NCBI RefSeq assembly: GCF_024586455.1
Contig: NC_065921.1
Location: 44,972,574 to 45,036,573, forward strand
Reading direction: 5' to 3'
From: Bactrocera neohumeralis
Taxonomy: Eukaryota > Arthropoda > Insecta > Diptera > Tephritidae
Length of the DNA stretch: 64,000 bases
This document shows positions 11,036 through 21,807 of the stretch, in pieces. The translations under genes and the position numbers were made by a program. The notes under the pieces are model-generated. The model was not told where the DNA came from, did not search any database, and saw only the letters and a program-made list of their open reading frames with translations. Position 1 is the first letter of the stretch. Every line of letters starts with the position of its first letter.

Positions 11036-11393
11036 GATGTGTCAAAAATTGGTAAGCAGTTCATTTTGTACTTAAGTATTTTGATTTTGATCTGTCAGTT
11101 TGTAGTGTCAGCTTTTTCGATCTGCACAATTTGTTCGGAGAATGTAGCGTCGTTTCGGGCAATATTCGTAATCCATGCCAAATTTCGTTAAGATAACTTG
11201 TCAAATAAAAAAGCGCCATACAAAGACTTCATTTTAATTAATCTGTTTGTAAGACCTACCATACAAATATGCTAAAGTGGTCTGATAACGAAAAAATAGC
11301 AGCTTCTTGTGGAAAAAGAACGTATTCAAAAACTCAGCGTTAGTGAGTTTCAAAGATACATATGTATGTACATATGTATTTGAAAGTGAAGTG

Positions 11394-12728
11394 GGGAAAA
11401 CTTTAGTATTTCGTCCCAGGATTTCGGGAATAAAATGGGTATGGTCGGATAGAGGAGGTTCTCCAGATCAAGAATATATATAGTATAGCCGCAGGAAACT
11501 TATAGTTTTCAGATATTTGCGTTTGAAGTTGAAAATTACCACTATTTGAATTATGTATTTTTATACTCTCGCAGCAAAGTTGCTAAGGAGAGTATTACAG
11601 TTTTGTTCACATAACGGTTGTTTGTAAGTCCTAAAACTATAAGAGTAAGATACAGGGTTATATATACCAAAGTGATCAGTGTGACGAGTAGAGTTGAAAT
11701 CCGGATGTCTGTCTGTCCGTCCGTCCGTGCAAGCTGTAACTTGAGTAAAATTGAGATATCATGATGAAACTTGGTACTCGTATTTCTTGGCTTCATAAGA
11801 AGGTTAAGTTCGAAGATGGACGAAATCGTCCCACTGCCACGCCCACAAAATGGCGAAAACCGAAAACCTATAAAGTGTCATAACTAAGCCATAAAAAAAG
11901 ATATTAAAGTGAAATTTGGCACAAAGGAACGCATTAGGGAGGGGCATATTCGGACGTAATTATTTTGGGCGTGGCCCCGCCCCCTACTAAGTTTTTTGTA
12001 CATATCTCGGAAACTACTATAGCTATGTCAGCCAAACTCAATAGAGTCGTTTCCTTCAGGCATTTCCATATACAGTTCAAAAATGGAAGAAATCGGATAA
12101 TAACCACGCCCACCTCCCATACAAAGGTTATGTTGTCAGAAACACTAAATTTTACGGAAGAAATGGCAGAAGGAAGCTGCACCCAGGCTTTTTTTTTAAA
12201 TTGAAAATGGGGGTGGCCTCGCCCACTTATGGACCAAAAACCATATCTCAGGAGCTACTAGACCGATTTCAATGAAATTCGGTATATAATGTTTTCTTAA
12301 CACCCTGATGACATGTACGAAATATGGCTGAAATCGGTTCACAACCAGCCCTTCTTCCAATATAACGCTATTTTGAATTCCATTTGATGCCTTCTCTGTA
12401 TAATATACATATATGTTCATTAGGAAATGAAAATACAATTCAATAAGTACACAAATTGATCTAATCTAATTAATTTTACAGGAAAATAAAAAAATATGTA
12501 AATTATTATCACTTTATCATGCGAGAGTATAAAATGTTCGGTGACACCCGAACTTAGCCCTTCCTTACTTGTTCATTTTTCGTTTGTACACACTTTTTGC
12601 ATTATATAGTGCAAAAATAGTTTTATATCAATATTAAACTTATTGTGTATTAATTATGTATATGTATTGGGTATTAATCCATACCCATTTTATTCCCGAA
12701 ATCCTGGGACGGTATTCTAAAGCCGACC
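11394..12728. mobile_element. FB2 fold-back-like element with nested insertion
   Basis: The left terminus GGGAAAACTTTAGTATTTCG and right terminus GGTATTCTAAAGCCGACC match the FB2 copy at 49510-50184. A 9-base flank repeats with one mismatch: AGTGAAGTG at 11385-11393 and TGTGAAGTG at 12729-12737. A Helentron-like element (11562-12573) is inserted inside, leaving only about 325 bases of FB2, so this copy also has a deletion relative to the 675-bp copy. No coding sequence is present. Confidence 0.75.
11562..12573 (+). mobile_element. DINE-1/Helentron-like non-autonomous element
   Basis: The 5' end TATACTCTCGCA carries a short hairpin (TACTCTC paired with GAGAGTA), and the 3' end has GCGAGAGTATA followed by a GTTCGG/CCGAAC hairpin and the tail CCCTTCCTTACTTG. 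This architecture and the internal CTGTCTGTCCGTCCGTCCG block resemble Drosophila DINE-1 elements, which are non-autonomous Helentrons. The element has no coding capacity and encodes only diverged spacer with GGGCGTGGCCCCGCC boxes. It is inserted in FB2 between T-rich flanks without an evident duplication, as Helentrons do. Classification is inferred from structure. Confidence 0.65.
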
Positions 12729-12802
12729 TGTGAAGTGTTTAACATTGTTAAGCGCTTTATTTGTATGTTGATATGTTGATCTAAATAAAGAATTAAAAAA
12801 AC

Positions 12803-13854
12803 ACTTGTTCACCGAACATTTTATACTCTCGCAAAGTGATAGATAAAGTGATAATCGAGATTTCATTATCCGTCATTTACATATTTTTCAAATACCGTAT
12901 TTGTGTAAAGTTTTATTCCGCTATCATCATTGGTTCCTAATGTATATATTATTCAGAGAAGGGATCAGATGGAATTCAAAATAGCGTTATATTGGAAGAA
13001 GGCGTGGTTGTTAACCGATTTCACCCATATTTCGTACACGTCATAAGGGTGTTATGAAAATATTATATACCGAATTTCATTGAAATCGGTCTAGTAGTTC
13101 CTGAGATATGGTTTTTGGTCCATAAGTGGGCGACTCCACCCCCATTTTCAATTTAAAAAAAAAGCCTGGGTGCAGCTTCCTTCTGCCATTTCTTTCGTAA
13201 AATTTAGTGTTTCTTACGTTTTTTGTTAGTCGGTTAACGCACTTTTATTGATTTCCAACATAACCTTTGTATGGGAGGTGGGCGTGGTTATTATCCGATT
13301 CCTTCCATTTTGGAACTGTATATGGAAATGCCTGAAGGAAACGACTCCATAGAGTTTAGTTGGCATAGCTATAGTAGTTTCCGAGATATGTACAACAAAC
13401 TTAGTAGGGGGCGGGGCCACGCCCACTTTTCCAAAAAAATTGCGTCCACATATGCCCCTCCCTAATGCGATCCTTTGTGCCAAATTTCACTTTAATATCT
13501 TTATTTATGGCTTAGTTATGACACTTTATAGGTTTTCGGTTTCCGCCATTTTGTGGGCGTGGCAGTGGCCGATTTTGCCCATCTTCGAACTTAACATTCT
13601 TATGGAGCCAATAAATACGTGTACCAAGTTTCATCACGATATCTCAATTTTTACTCAAGTTACAGCTTGCACGGACGGACGGACAGACGGTCGGACGGAG
13701 AGACAGACATCCGGATTTCAACTCTACTCGTCACCCTGATCACTTTGATATATATAACCCTATATCTGACTCTTTTAGTTTTAGGACTTACAAACAACCG
13801 TTATGTGAACAAAACTATAATACTCTCCTTAGCAACTTTGTTGCGAGAGTATAA
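12803..13854 (-). mobile_element. DINE-1/Helentron-like element, inverted neighbour
   Basis: This is a reverse-orientation copy of the 11562-12573 element. Its 5' hairpin end lies at about 13820-13854 (AACTTTGTTGCGAGAGTATA) and its 3' end at 12803-12832, where the CCCTTCCTTA tail has been shortened. The CGGACGGACGGACAGACGG block lies at 13675-13705. Together the two copies form about 1 kb inverted arms around a 230-base spacer. Confidence 0.7.
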
Positions 13855-14494
13855 AAAGATTACCCTATTGACCCCTTAACGTGTGCGTTTGTGGTAGCGA
13901 AAAATTGACGTTGCAGGACAGGCGACAGAAGCTGCAGCAGCTAATATAAACGTCGCTGTCAACCACCTGACCATTAAAGATATATTGCGTGCATATTTGT
14001 ATTAGTTACGCTTCCCCACTTTGTATTAAAATGGTTTTTAGTTGTCTAAGCAATTTTCAATTTCAGCAATAATTTTGGCTGCCTAAGTACCCCTTCTACT
14101 TGTAAGCGATTTTATTCCTATTCTCCTTAATACACTAGTTAACCGCGTAATTGATTTCGTATGGTTTAATATTAATAGTAATATTATTAAATGAAAGGAA
14201 AGGTGTATATTTTGTAGTGTAAAGTATTGTTAAAAGTCATGACTGAAAGTTGTAACGAGAAGACAAGGGAGTAACATCTTGAAAGGTCTGAAACAACTTG
14301 AGTTCGAAATTTCTTACAATTTATTACAAGAATTTATTTAGAATCATTATAGAGAGCACCTTTTTTTAGACGGATAGATCATATAAGACCAACCAACACA
14401 AAATTGAGTGTAATTCATTAATAATTTCGTTGTACAAGGAGCACTGAATTCTTCCGAAACATCTTTAAAATAAATTTTTGCCCCGCTTTGATCT

Positions 14495-14551
14495 TGACAT
14501 GTTGCAAGAGCATGAAATGTTCGATTACACCCGAATTTAGCCTTCCCTTAC
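14495..14551 (+). repeat. 3'-end fragment of the Helentron-like family
   Basis: The motif GCATGAAATGTTCGATTACA followed by CCCGAATTTAGCC and TTCCCTTACTTG matches the 3' hairpin and tail of the elements at 12530-12573 and 31055-31096. The left portion of this copy cannot be traced, so it is an old truncated relic. The preceding 13.86-14.49 kb shows no recognised feature. Confidence 0.55.
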
Positions 14552-14769
14552 TTGTATATTTGAAAGCTATTAATATTTAATTAGTTAACTTTAAGTTAGT
14601 TAGGACCTTATTTAGGGAAGGAAGCATATGTATATGGTACGTATAAATTGAATAAATGCATATTATTTTTCTTGAAAAATACATACATAAGTATGTATAT
14701 ACATACATATGTAAGTATATGGAATAAGAAGACATTATCTGCACCACTTAAAATGCATCAAAGTATAAA

Positions 14770-14870
14770 AAAAATTGAAAATCGCAATCAGATATAATAA
14801 CCAATATATAACCAATTTTTAACGAAAACTCAAATTTTGTTTCAATTTGTGTGGTCTATTATATCGTTTT
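14770..14870 (+). repeat. FB1-related subrepeat fragment
   Basis: The motif GATATAATAACC followed by ATATAACC and AACGAAAACTCAAATTTTG, with a TTGTTTCAATTTG continuation, matches the internal subrepeat of FB1 (1855-2080 and 7920-8060). No FB1 terminus is nearby, so this is a stray fragment. Confidence 0.4.
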
Positions 14871-16007
14871 TCCTTCGCCTGTAAACTTATGAAAAGTGAT
14901 GTTACGTTTTACCTTGCATTTTAGGTGACGCTATTTACTTCCATGGCTTAAAGAATCTCCATAATTTTGTTTTAATAAAAGCGCAGTAAAGATATCGAAG
15001 TCATTTAAAATTTCTAACGGTTTTAGAAACTGGCTTAACTAACAAAAAATAAATACGTATACATCTACATCTACATGCATACATAATAATGTTATTAGCT
15101 AGACAAAAATTTTGAAACGATGATTACATATTTACATCCCAAATTTTAGAAGACAAGTAATAAATGACGAATAATTTACGGTACCATGCTATAAATAACT
15201 GCTTACATATTTGGTAAAATCCCATTTTATTTACTTTGGCCTTCCCACCAAATTTCCAGCATCAACTAACCAACAAAAAATTACATACATATGTACATAC
15301 TTATATACTTAAGTATATATGTACATAACCATATTTACAATTGCCTTTAAAAAATGAAATGAAATAAAATGCTCTTAACAGCCAAAGCGAAAAACTAAAA
15401 AATTTAAACAACAAAATGCGTTGACGAACACAAGCTGTGGAGCAAATAAATGAAAAAGAATGAGTTGAAGAAATTGTGAAAAAGAAAGTAGAAAATAAAG
15501 GCGGAGAAAAACCAGTTGAACACGATTTTATTACGTTTGCATGTCGTTTGTTGATTTTAGATGCACAGCTAAAAAAATAACACATATGTATGTAATGAAC
15601 CAGAAAAAAAAATTACATCACAAAATGGAAAAATGATTTTCTTGCAGTAAATAAGTGGAGTAACGGCTTTTAGCGTAGGTAAATACCGATGAAAAACTGT
15701 GGATATATAAACATACATACATATGTATGTATAACTGTAAAATTAATTTATTGTATATGACAACAAAAGCAAGAATAAGCTAGCATAACCTGTTATGATG
15801 ACATATGTATGCGAAGCTTAAGGATCGGAAGATTTTGTGGGTTATAATTGTAACGTATTTCTGTGTTATTTTAGTTTTGGGGTTGTAAATATAATTATAA
15901 ATGTATGTAAGTACATACAAATAATGATCAAGTGCCTTATGCCATGTTCCGACCAAAAATTAGAAGTTATTTGTTTACATTTAATGTATTCACTTATCTC
16001 CTGACGC

Positions 16008-16157
16008 AAATGGGAGACATGCAGCAACCAGCGAAAACAGTGAAATATCTAGGAATCACTCTGGATAGGAAGTTTTCATGTAAGCCAAACATCGAAGACA
16101 TTGCAAAAAAGGCATCGATTGCCTTATACAGCTGTAAAGGAGTCGTTGGGAAAAGGT
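16008..16157 (+). pseudogene. Jockey/R1-like reverse transcriptase fragment
   Basis: The reading frame contains KTVKYLGITLDRKFSCKPNI followed by KKASIALYSCKG, the conserved segment between the reverse transcriptase thumb and the RNase H domain of Jockey/R1-type elements. It ends abruptly after about 50 codons. It is a dead fragment of a family different from the RTE-like elements, probably the one represented by the RNase H relic at 46.4 kb. Confidence 0.6.
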
Positions 16158-16312
16158 AGTGTCTCTCTCCGATAATGATTCTCTGAATCTGCCACATGTA
16201 GTAAGTTTTGGATGAGCAGTACCAGTGCACTCGAGCTTAGCTAACAGATTTTAAACTCTTAGCGCTTTGGTTGTTCCTCAAAAATGAAAGCTGGATTATA
16301 TAAGATGCCAAA

Positions 16313-18240
16313 TGGAGGATGGAGTCATGTGTAGAAGTTCACGCAAGTGAGGAAAGTTCTCTGACCGCCATTCACTTGGAAGTGGCCAGAAACGATTCTT
16401 TTACATATCTTGGTCTTTCACCAAGTATCCTCTGAGTAGCCTAAGAACATCCGTTTGAAGGCGAGCTAAAGTGAGAAGGCGAAACATCCCCTACATAGGG
16501 TTGTGCGCTGGGTTTGGGACCCGCCACGTAAAAAGCACCCCTCAACCCCCACCCCCCCAATGAAAGACTACCAACTGCCTCGGATGAGAGACCCCCCTTT
16601 TGATTACGACCATGGCAAACGAAATAAGGACTACGATATTAGGACATGCACCTGGAATGTTCGGTCCCTTAATTGGGAAGGTGCCGCTGCACAGCTGGTT
16701 GATCCTCGTGAAAATAAAGGCTGATATCACCGCCATCCAAGAAATGCGATGGACGGGACAAGGACAGAGAAGAGTAGGTCCTTGTGACATTTACTACAGT
16801 GGCCATATAAAGGAACGCAAGTTTGGTGTGGGAGAGAGACTCCGTCGCCGAGTACTATCATTCACTCCGGTGAATGATCGTCTAGCCACAATCCGCATCA
16901 AAGCGAGGTTCTTCAACATATCGCTGATTTGCGCCCACGCCCCGACGGAAGAGAAGGACGATGTGAACAAAGATGCCTTTAGCGAGTGCTTGGATCGCAC
17001 TTATGAGAGCTGCCCCGCCACGATGTCAAAATTGTGCTTGACGACTTTAACGCCAGGGTGGGCAAAGAAGGTATCTTTGGCACTACGACCGGTAAATTCA
17101 GCCTCCATGACGAAACATCCCCAAATGGGTTGAAGCTGATCGACTTCACCGGGGCCCGAAATATGGTTATCTGTAGTACTAGATTCCAGAATAAGAAGAT
17201 TCTTCAAGCTACCTGGCTGTCTCCGGATCGAAAAACTACCAACCCGATCGATTATGTTGTGATAGACGGAAGACACGTCTCCAGTGTTTTAGATGTGTGA
17301 GCGCTCCGATATCCTAACATCGACTCGGACCACTATCTTGTGGCAGCCAAGATTCGCACCCGCCTCTGTGCAGCAAAAAACGCACGCCAACAAACACAAG
17401 GAAGGTTCGACGTCGAGAAGCTGTAATCACAACAGACAGCAGAACGATTTTCTACTCGGCTTGCACTCCTGCTTTCTGAGAGCACTCGTCAACAACTCGG
17501 TATAAGGAAACTGTGGGACGGCATTTCAAACTCCTTACGTACAACTGCAACCGAAACCATTGGTTTTCGGAAAGTGCAAAAGAACAGCTGGTACGACGAG
17601 GAGTGCCGTGTCGCAGCGGAGAGAAAACAGGCTGCCTACCTCGCAACGTTACGATCGACCACAACACGTGTGGGATGGGATAGATAACGAGAGTTGAAGA
17701 GGGAAGCGAGACGCATTTGCTGACAGAAAAAAAAAGAGGCCGAAATGCGTGAGTATGAGGAACTTGATAAGCTGGCCGATATGGGTAATGCTCGAAAATT
17801 CTACGAAAAGATGCGGCGGCTAACCGAAGGTTTCCAGCCCGGAGCATACTCTTGTAGAACCCCCAAAGGTGATCTAGTCACCGACGCCCAGAGCATACTT
17901 AAATTATGGAGGGAACGCTTCTCCAGCCTGCTGAATGGCAGTGAACGCGCAACGCCAGGAGAAGGCGAACCCGATTCGCCAATCGATGACGATGGAGCCG
18001 ACGTTCCATTGCCCGACCATGAAGAAGTTCGAGTAGCAATTACCCGCCTGAAGAACAACAAAGCGGCGGGGCCGATGGAATGCCGGCCGAGCTATTCAAA
18101 CACGGTGGCGAAGAACTGATAAGGAGCATGCATCAGCTTCTTTGTAAAATATGGTCGGACGAAAGCTGCCTTTATGCCGCGATGTCTGAATTTGGTATCC
18201 CCGCAAAACTAATACGGCTGTATAAACTGACATTGCATGA
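16313..18240 (+). mobile_element. RTE-like retrotransposon, 5' half with internal deletion
   Basis: This copy contains the family 5' end (GGAGGATGGAGTCATGTG) and a 5' untranslated region of roughly 190-250 bases also found at 26394-26640, 42000-42106 and 46968-47205. The endonuclease region and the linker to the reverse transcriptase follow. Near 18160 the sequence jumps from the pre-RT linker (KIWSDESC) directly into the middle of the RT domain (CLYAAMSEFGIPAKLIRLYK), removing motifs upstream, and it ends abruptly at about 18240 without the family 3' end. It is therefore a deletion derivative or remnant, not a simple 5' truncation. Confidence 0.88.
16503..18235 (+). pseudogene. Endonuclease/RT polyprotein of the RTE-like element, frameshifted
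   Basis: The N-terminal apurinic endonuclease domain of the RTE polyprotein is readable across several frames. TCTWNVRSLNWEG and ITAIQEMRWTGQGQRR (16600-16770) are the N-terminal Asn and Glu motifs; ICAHAPTEEKDD follows; then a frameshift near 17030 leads to DDFNARVGKEG and TNPIDYVVIDGRH (17040-17270). Further shifts at about 17295 and 17500 and in-frame stops near 17685 and 17720 precede an acidic/basic linker (REYEELDKLADMGNARKFYE, 17745 on). Proteins with this endonuclease are often mislabelled as craniofacial development protein 2. At least four lesions make it non-functional. Confidence 0.85.
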
Positions 18241-18579
18241 CACACCCTAATGTGTATACAATCGTTGTATATGCATAGATGTATTATATACCATGTATGT
18301 ACATACATTAGTGCTTAGGCATATACATATGTATGTAGTACTACAAGCATATTTGTATCCTATGTACAATAAGTTAAGAGTCAAACAAACGAACGAAGTA
18401 ATCAAAAAGTTTCCAAATTATCTACAAAATACACCAGCATCGCAGCCATATTGAACCGAACAAGCAGGTAAATAAAGCTTTAGCCAAAAAGAAAACGGTA
18501 AAACCAAATAGAAACTGGTTAAAGCTACAAAAGATTGAATTTCGGTATAATACCGTTCGGTTGCCTACAAAGTTTGCTG

Positions 18580-19200
18580 AATAAATATGTATGTATATAT
18601 TTACACATGTATACATATGCATATGTTTGTATGTATACAAGCGATCTCGCGTCTGTTTGTTTGACTTTTGTCTGGAGAAAAAGGCACGTAAAAATTGAAA
18701 AGAGGCCACAGTTTGCTTTTGCCGCCATAGGTACTGTTCGCGAGATGCGGGCGACTCACTTGAAAGAGCAAAATTAAAAATAAAAAACACTATTTTGGTG
18801 GGTAGCGAGTTGGCAGTACGATAAAAGCACGAAAAAGATAGAAAAGCTGTATATTTTCAAATAGTGCTTAAATATTACATACATATGTATATACCTAGAT
18901 ATACATTCCAAATATGTACATACAAATATGTGTAGATTTAGTAATACGTATGTGTCAGTGTGTTTGCCACTTGCAATCAACTTCTCTGTTGCTGCTAATT
19001 GCACAGCTTTGGACCCGTTTGGCCTGCTGACACAATCCTAGATTCGTTTTTATGTCATGTTGCAAGCAAATCATTGTCCATTACGACATATTGTTGTTTT
19101 TATTGCTTTTTTGTTGTTAACTGTTTTTCTTTTTTGTAAGCTTTGCTATATTCGTTAGACTATACATTTATTATAAAAATATTTGTATACCCTGAGAGAC
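18580..19200. other. Non-coding DNA with microsatellites
   Basis: No supported gene is visible. Small open frames on both strands here translate CATACATATG-type repeats. At 19188 the motif TATACCCTGAGAGACCCTATA resembles the start of Drosophila DINE-like repeats, but no other end is found. Confidence 0.45.
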
Positions 19201-19679
19201 CCTATAAAGTATATATAGTGAAATTCCTATTACGGACAGTCCACACAGTCGGACATCTACAATAACTGGATAAATTTCATGAACAAAACGTTTTCATTAT
19301 AACTTTCATACAAAACCAATTGCTATAACCGGACTTGAGTACGTTTCAATGATCGGACACGAACACTATTTTCCTAAAATTTTGTTTAAATTATCTCTGA
19401 TAAACGGACAAGCTTTCGTAAAATGTCTCAAGAAAACTGATTTGATCATTTGAAATGTTTTAAGACAGATTTTTAAGAACAATATGTTAAATGATCTCAA
19501 AAAAGAAATTATGTTGCGTTGGTGCCGTCTGTTTCGCGGTGTCCCAACCGAAACTTAAGGAATAATTGTCATCATTCACTTCTGGCTGACATTGACTCGC
19601 ATATATTAGTTCAATAGAAATATAGTTCTGGGTTGGAGCTTCTGGCTTTAAGAATATATTTTAAAGACTGGTTTTTTCC

Positions 19680-20480
19680 TTAGCTATCAACACGTCAATA
19701 AAATAAAGAAATTATTGCTTGAAAATAGACAATTAACTGTCAGATTTCTTACTAGCATCGTTGGAATATCGGAAGAATTAGTGAAACCATTTGAAAATAT
19801 CATTTGGATCTAAGAAAAAAGAAAGCCCGATTGGTTCTAAAATCACTAAATTTTTTTGAAAAACAGCGTCCCGTTAACTTTTGTGAAGTAATGCTTTCCG
19901 ACCACCCGAATGTCATTAAAGGTATTATTACTGGCTTAGAGTCTTGGATCAATGCTTGCAACCAGGAAACAGATGATCAGTCGGTCGAATATCGTGGCAA
20001 AGGTGAGCCGAAGACGAAAAACCACATCAAATCATGTCAAAAATCAAGCTTACATATGTTGACAGTTTTCTTCGTTGATAGAGGTGTGGTGCATTCCGAA
20101 TTCTTTCCGATCGGCCAAACTGTCAACAACGACTACTATTTGAGAGGTCGTTTGTGCGAGTCTATTGCACCTCGATAACGCACCTTCGCGTACTGCATTG
20201 ATTTTTCGTGAGTTTTTCGCCAAACTTTTTTTATTCCCCTGATTTAGCTCCGTGTGACTTCTGGCTATTCAGCAAACTTAAACGCCCGCTCCGGGGAGAC
20301 CGTTTTGACTCAATCGAAAACATTGAAGGCTATTCCGGATATTGACTTTAACAACTATTTCGAAGATAGGAAAAAACGTAGGCGCAAGTGTATTGGGGGA
20401 TTACTTTAAGGGGGACGACATTAATTTTGAAAAAGAAATTAATAATTTTAAAATTATGAACAAAATCTTACTATTTTTGG
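19680..20480 (+). pseudogene. Mariner-family transposase relic
   Basis: Pieces of a mariner (DD34D-type) transposase are recognisable in several frames: a helix-turn-helix region at 19700-19800, then FCEVMLSDHPNVIKGIITG and DDQSVEYRGKGEPK (19880-20010). A VVHSEFFPIGQTVNNDYY stretch and a C-terminal segment with FEDRKKRRRKCI-like residues near 20355 follow. The end, TGAACAAAATCTTACTATTT near 20457-20477, matches the terminal repeat of the related element at 39404. Frameshifts and stops make it inactive. The rosa-type element at 20497 lies immediately downstream. Confidence 0.75.
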
Positions 20481-20496
20481 CTCATAGTAGTATGTA

Positions 20497-21805
20497 TCGG
20501 GTGATTTTTTTGAGGTTAGGATTTTCATGCATTAGTATTTGACAGATCACGTGGGATTTCAGACATGGTGTCAAAGAGAAAGATGCTCAGTATGCTTTGA
20601 CATTTCATCATGAATAGACTTACTAACGAGCAACGCTTGCAAATCATTGAATTTTATTACCAAAATCAGTGTTCGGTTCGAAATGTGTTTCGCGCTTTAC
20701 GTCCGATTTATGGTCTACATAATCGACCAAGTGAGCAAACAATTAATGCGATTGTGACCAAGTTTCGCACTCAGTTTACTTTATTGGACATTAAACCAAC
20801 CACACGAATGCGTACAGTGCGTACAGAAGAGAATATTGCGTCTGTTTCTGAGAGTGTGGCTGAAGACCGTGAAATGTCGATTCGTCGCCGTTCGCAGCAA
20901 TTGGGTTTGTGTTATTCGACCACATGGAAGATTTTACGCAAAGATCTTGGTGTAAAACCGTATAAAATACAGCTCGTGCAAGAACTGAAGCCGAACGATC
21001 TGCCACAACGTCGAATTTTCAGTGAATGGGCCCTAGAAAAGTTGGCAGAAATTCCGCTTTTTTATCGACAAATTTTGTTCAGCGATGAGGCTCATTTCTG
21101 GTTGAATGGCTACGTAAATAAGCAAAATTGCCGCATTTGGGGTGAAGAGCAACCAGAAGCCGTTCAAGAACTGCCCATGCATCCCGAAAAATGCACTGTT
21201 TGGTGTGATTTGTACGCTGGTGGAATCATTGGACCGTATTTTTTCAAAGATGCTGTTGGACGCAACGTTACGGTGAATGGCGATCGCTATCGTTCGATGC
21301 TAACAAACTTTTTGTTGCCAAAAATGGAAGAACTGAACTTGGTTGACATGTGGTTTCAACAACAAGATGGCGCTACATGCCACACAGCTCGCGATTCTAT
21401 GGCCATTTTGAGGGAAAACTTCGGAGAACAATTCATCTCAAGAAATGGACCCGTAAGTTGGCCACCAAGATCATGCGATTTAACGCCTTTAGACTATTTT
21501 TTGTGGGGCTACGTCAAGTCTAAAGTCTACAGAAATAAGCCAGCAACTATTCCAGCTTTGGAAGACAACATTTCCGAAGAAATTCGGGCTATTCCGGCCG
21601 AAATGCTCGAAAAAGTTGCCCAAAATTGGACTTTCCGAATGGACCACCTAAGACGCAGCCGCGGTCAACATTTAAATGAAATTATCTTCAAAAAGTAAAT
21701 GTCATGAACCAATCTAACGTTTCAAATAAAGAACCGATGAGATTTTGCAAATTTTATGCGTTTTTTTTTAAAAAAAAGTTATCAAGCTCTTAAAAAATCA
21801 CCCGA
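20497..21805 (+). mobile_element. Rosa-type (DD41D) mariner, apparently complete
   Basis: Both ends carry TCGGGTGATTTTTT (20497-20510, and in reverse ending at 21805). Each end is flanked by TA (20495-20496 and 21806-21807), the standard Tc1/mariner target duplication. The 1309-bp element contains one uninterrupted transposase gene and short untranslated flanks. TIRs, TSD and an open frame together make this the best candidate for a recently active DNA transposon in the window. Confidence 0.93.
20610..21698 (+). CDS. Rosa-type mariner transposase (DD41D), intact
   Basis: This 362-residue protein catalyses cut-and-paste transposition by binding its terminal repeats and cleaving DNA with a metal-dependent RNase H-like fold. 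Residues 1-115 form a bipartite helix-turn-helix DNA-binding region (TNEQRLQIIEFYYQ, then TEENIASVSESV and STTWKILRKDLG). The catalytic aspartates are D159 in LFSDEAHFWLNG, D253 in FQQQDGATCHTA and D295 in CDLTPLDYFLWG. Forty-one residues separate the last two, which gives the DD41D spacing of the rosa lineage rather than the DD34D of classical mariners or DD34E of Tc1. The ATG at 20610 is the only plausible start and lies 113 bases inside the left end. No stop, frameshift or missing catalytic residue is seen. Activity is an inference. Confidence 0.95.
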   Translation: MNRLTNEQRLQIIEFYYQNQCSVRNVFRALRPIYGLHNRPSEQTINAIVTKFRTQFTLLDIKPTTRMRTVRTEENIASVSESVAEDREMSIRRRSQQLGLCYSTTWKILRKDLGVKPYKIQLVQELKPNDLPQRRIFSEWALEKLAEIPLFYRQILFSDEAHFWLNGYVNKQNCRIWGEEQPEAVQELPMHPEKCTVWCDLYAGGIIGPYFFKDAVGRNVTVNGDRYRSMLTNFLLPKMEELNLVDMWFQQQDGATCHTARDSMAILRENFGEQFISRNGPVSWPPRSCDLTPLDYFLWGYVKSKVYRNKPATIPALEDNISEEIRAIPAEMLEKVAQNWTFRMDHLRRSRGQHLNEIIFKK

Positions 21806-21807
21806 TA

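Noticed and set aside
13675..13705. CGGACGGACGGACAGACGG short repeat as a CRISPR-like or regulatory array
   Set aside because: It is the CCGTCCGTCC block internal to Helentron-like elements, also at 11705-11727 and 25430-25455, with no spacers.
16600..17300. Similarity to proteins named craniofacial development protein 2
   Set aside because: That label in insect databases usually reflects RTE endonuclease domains. The neighbouring RT blocks and repeated copies show a retrotransposon.
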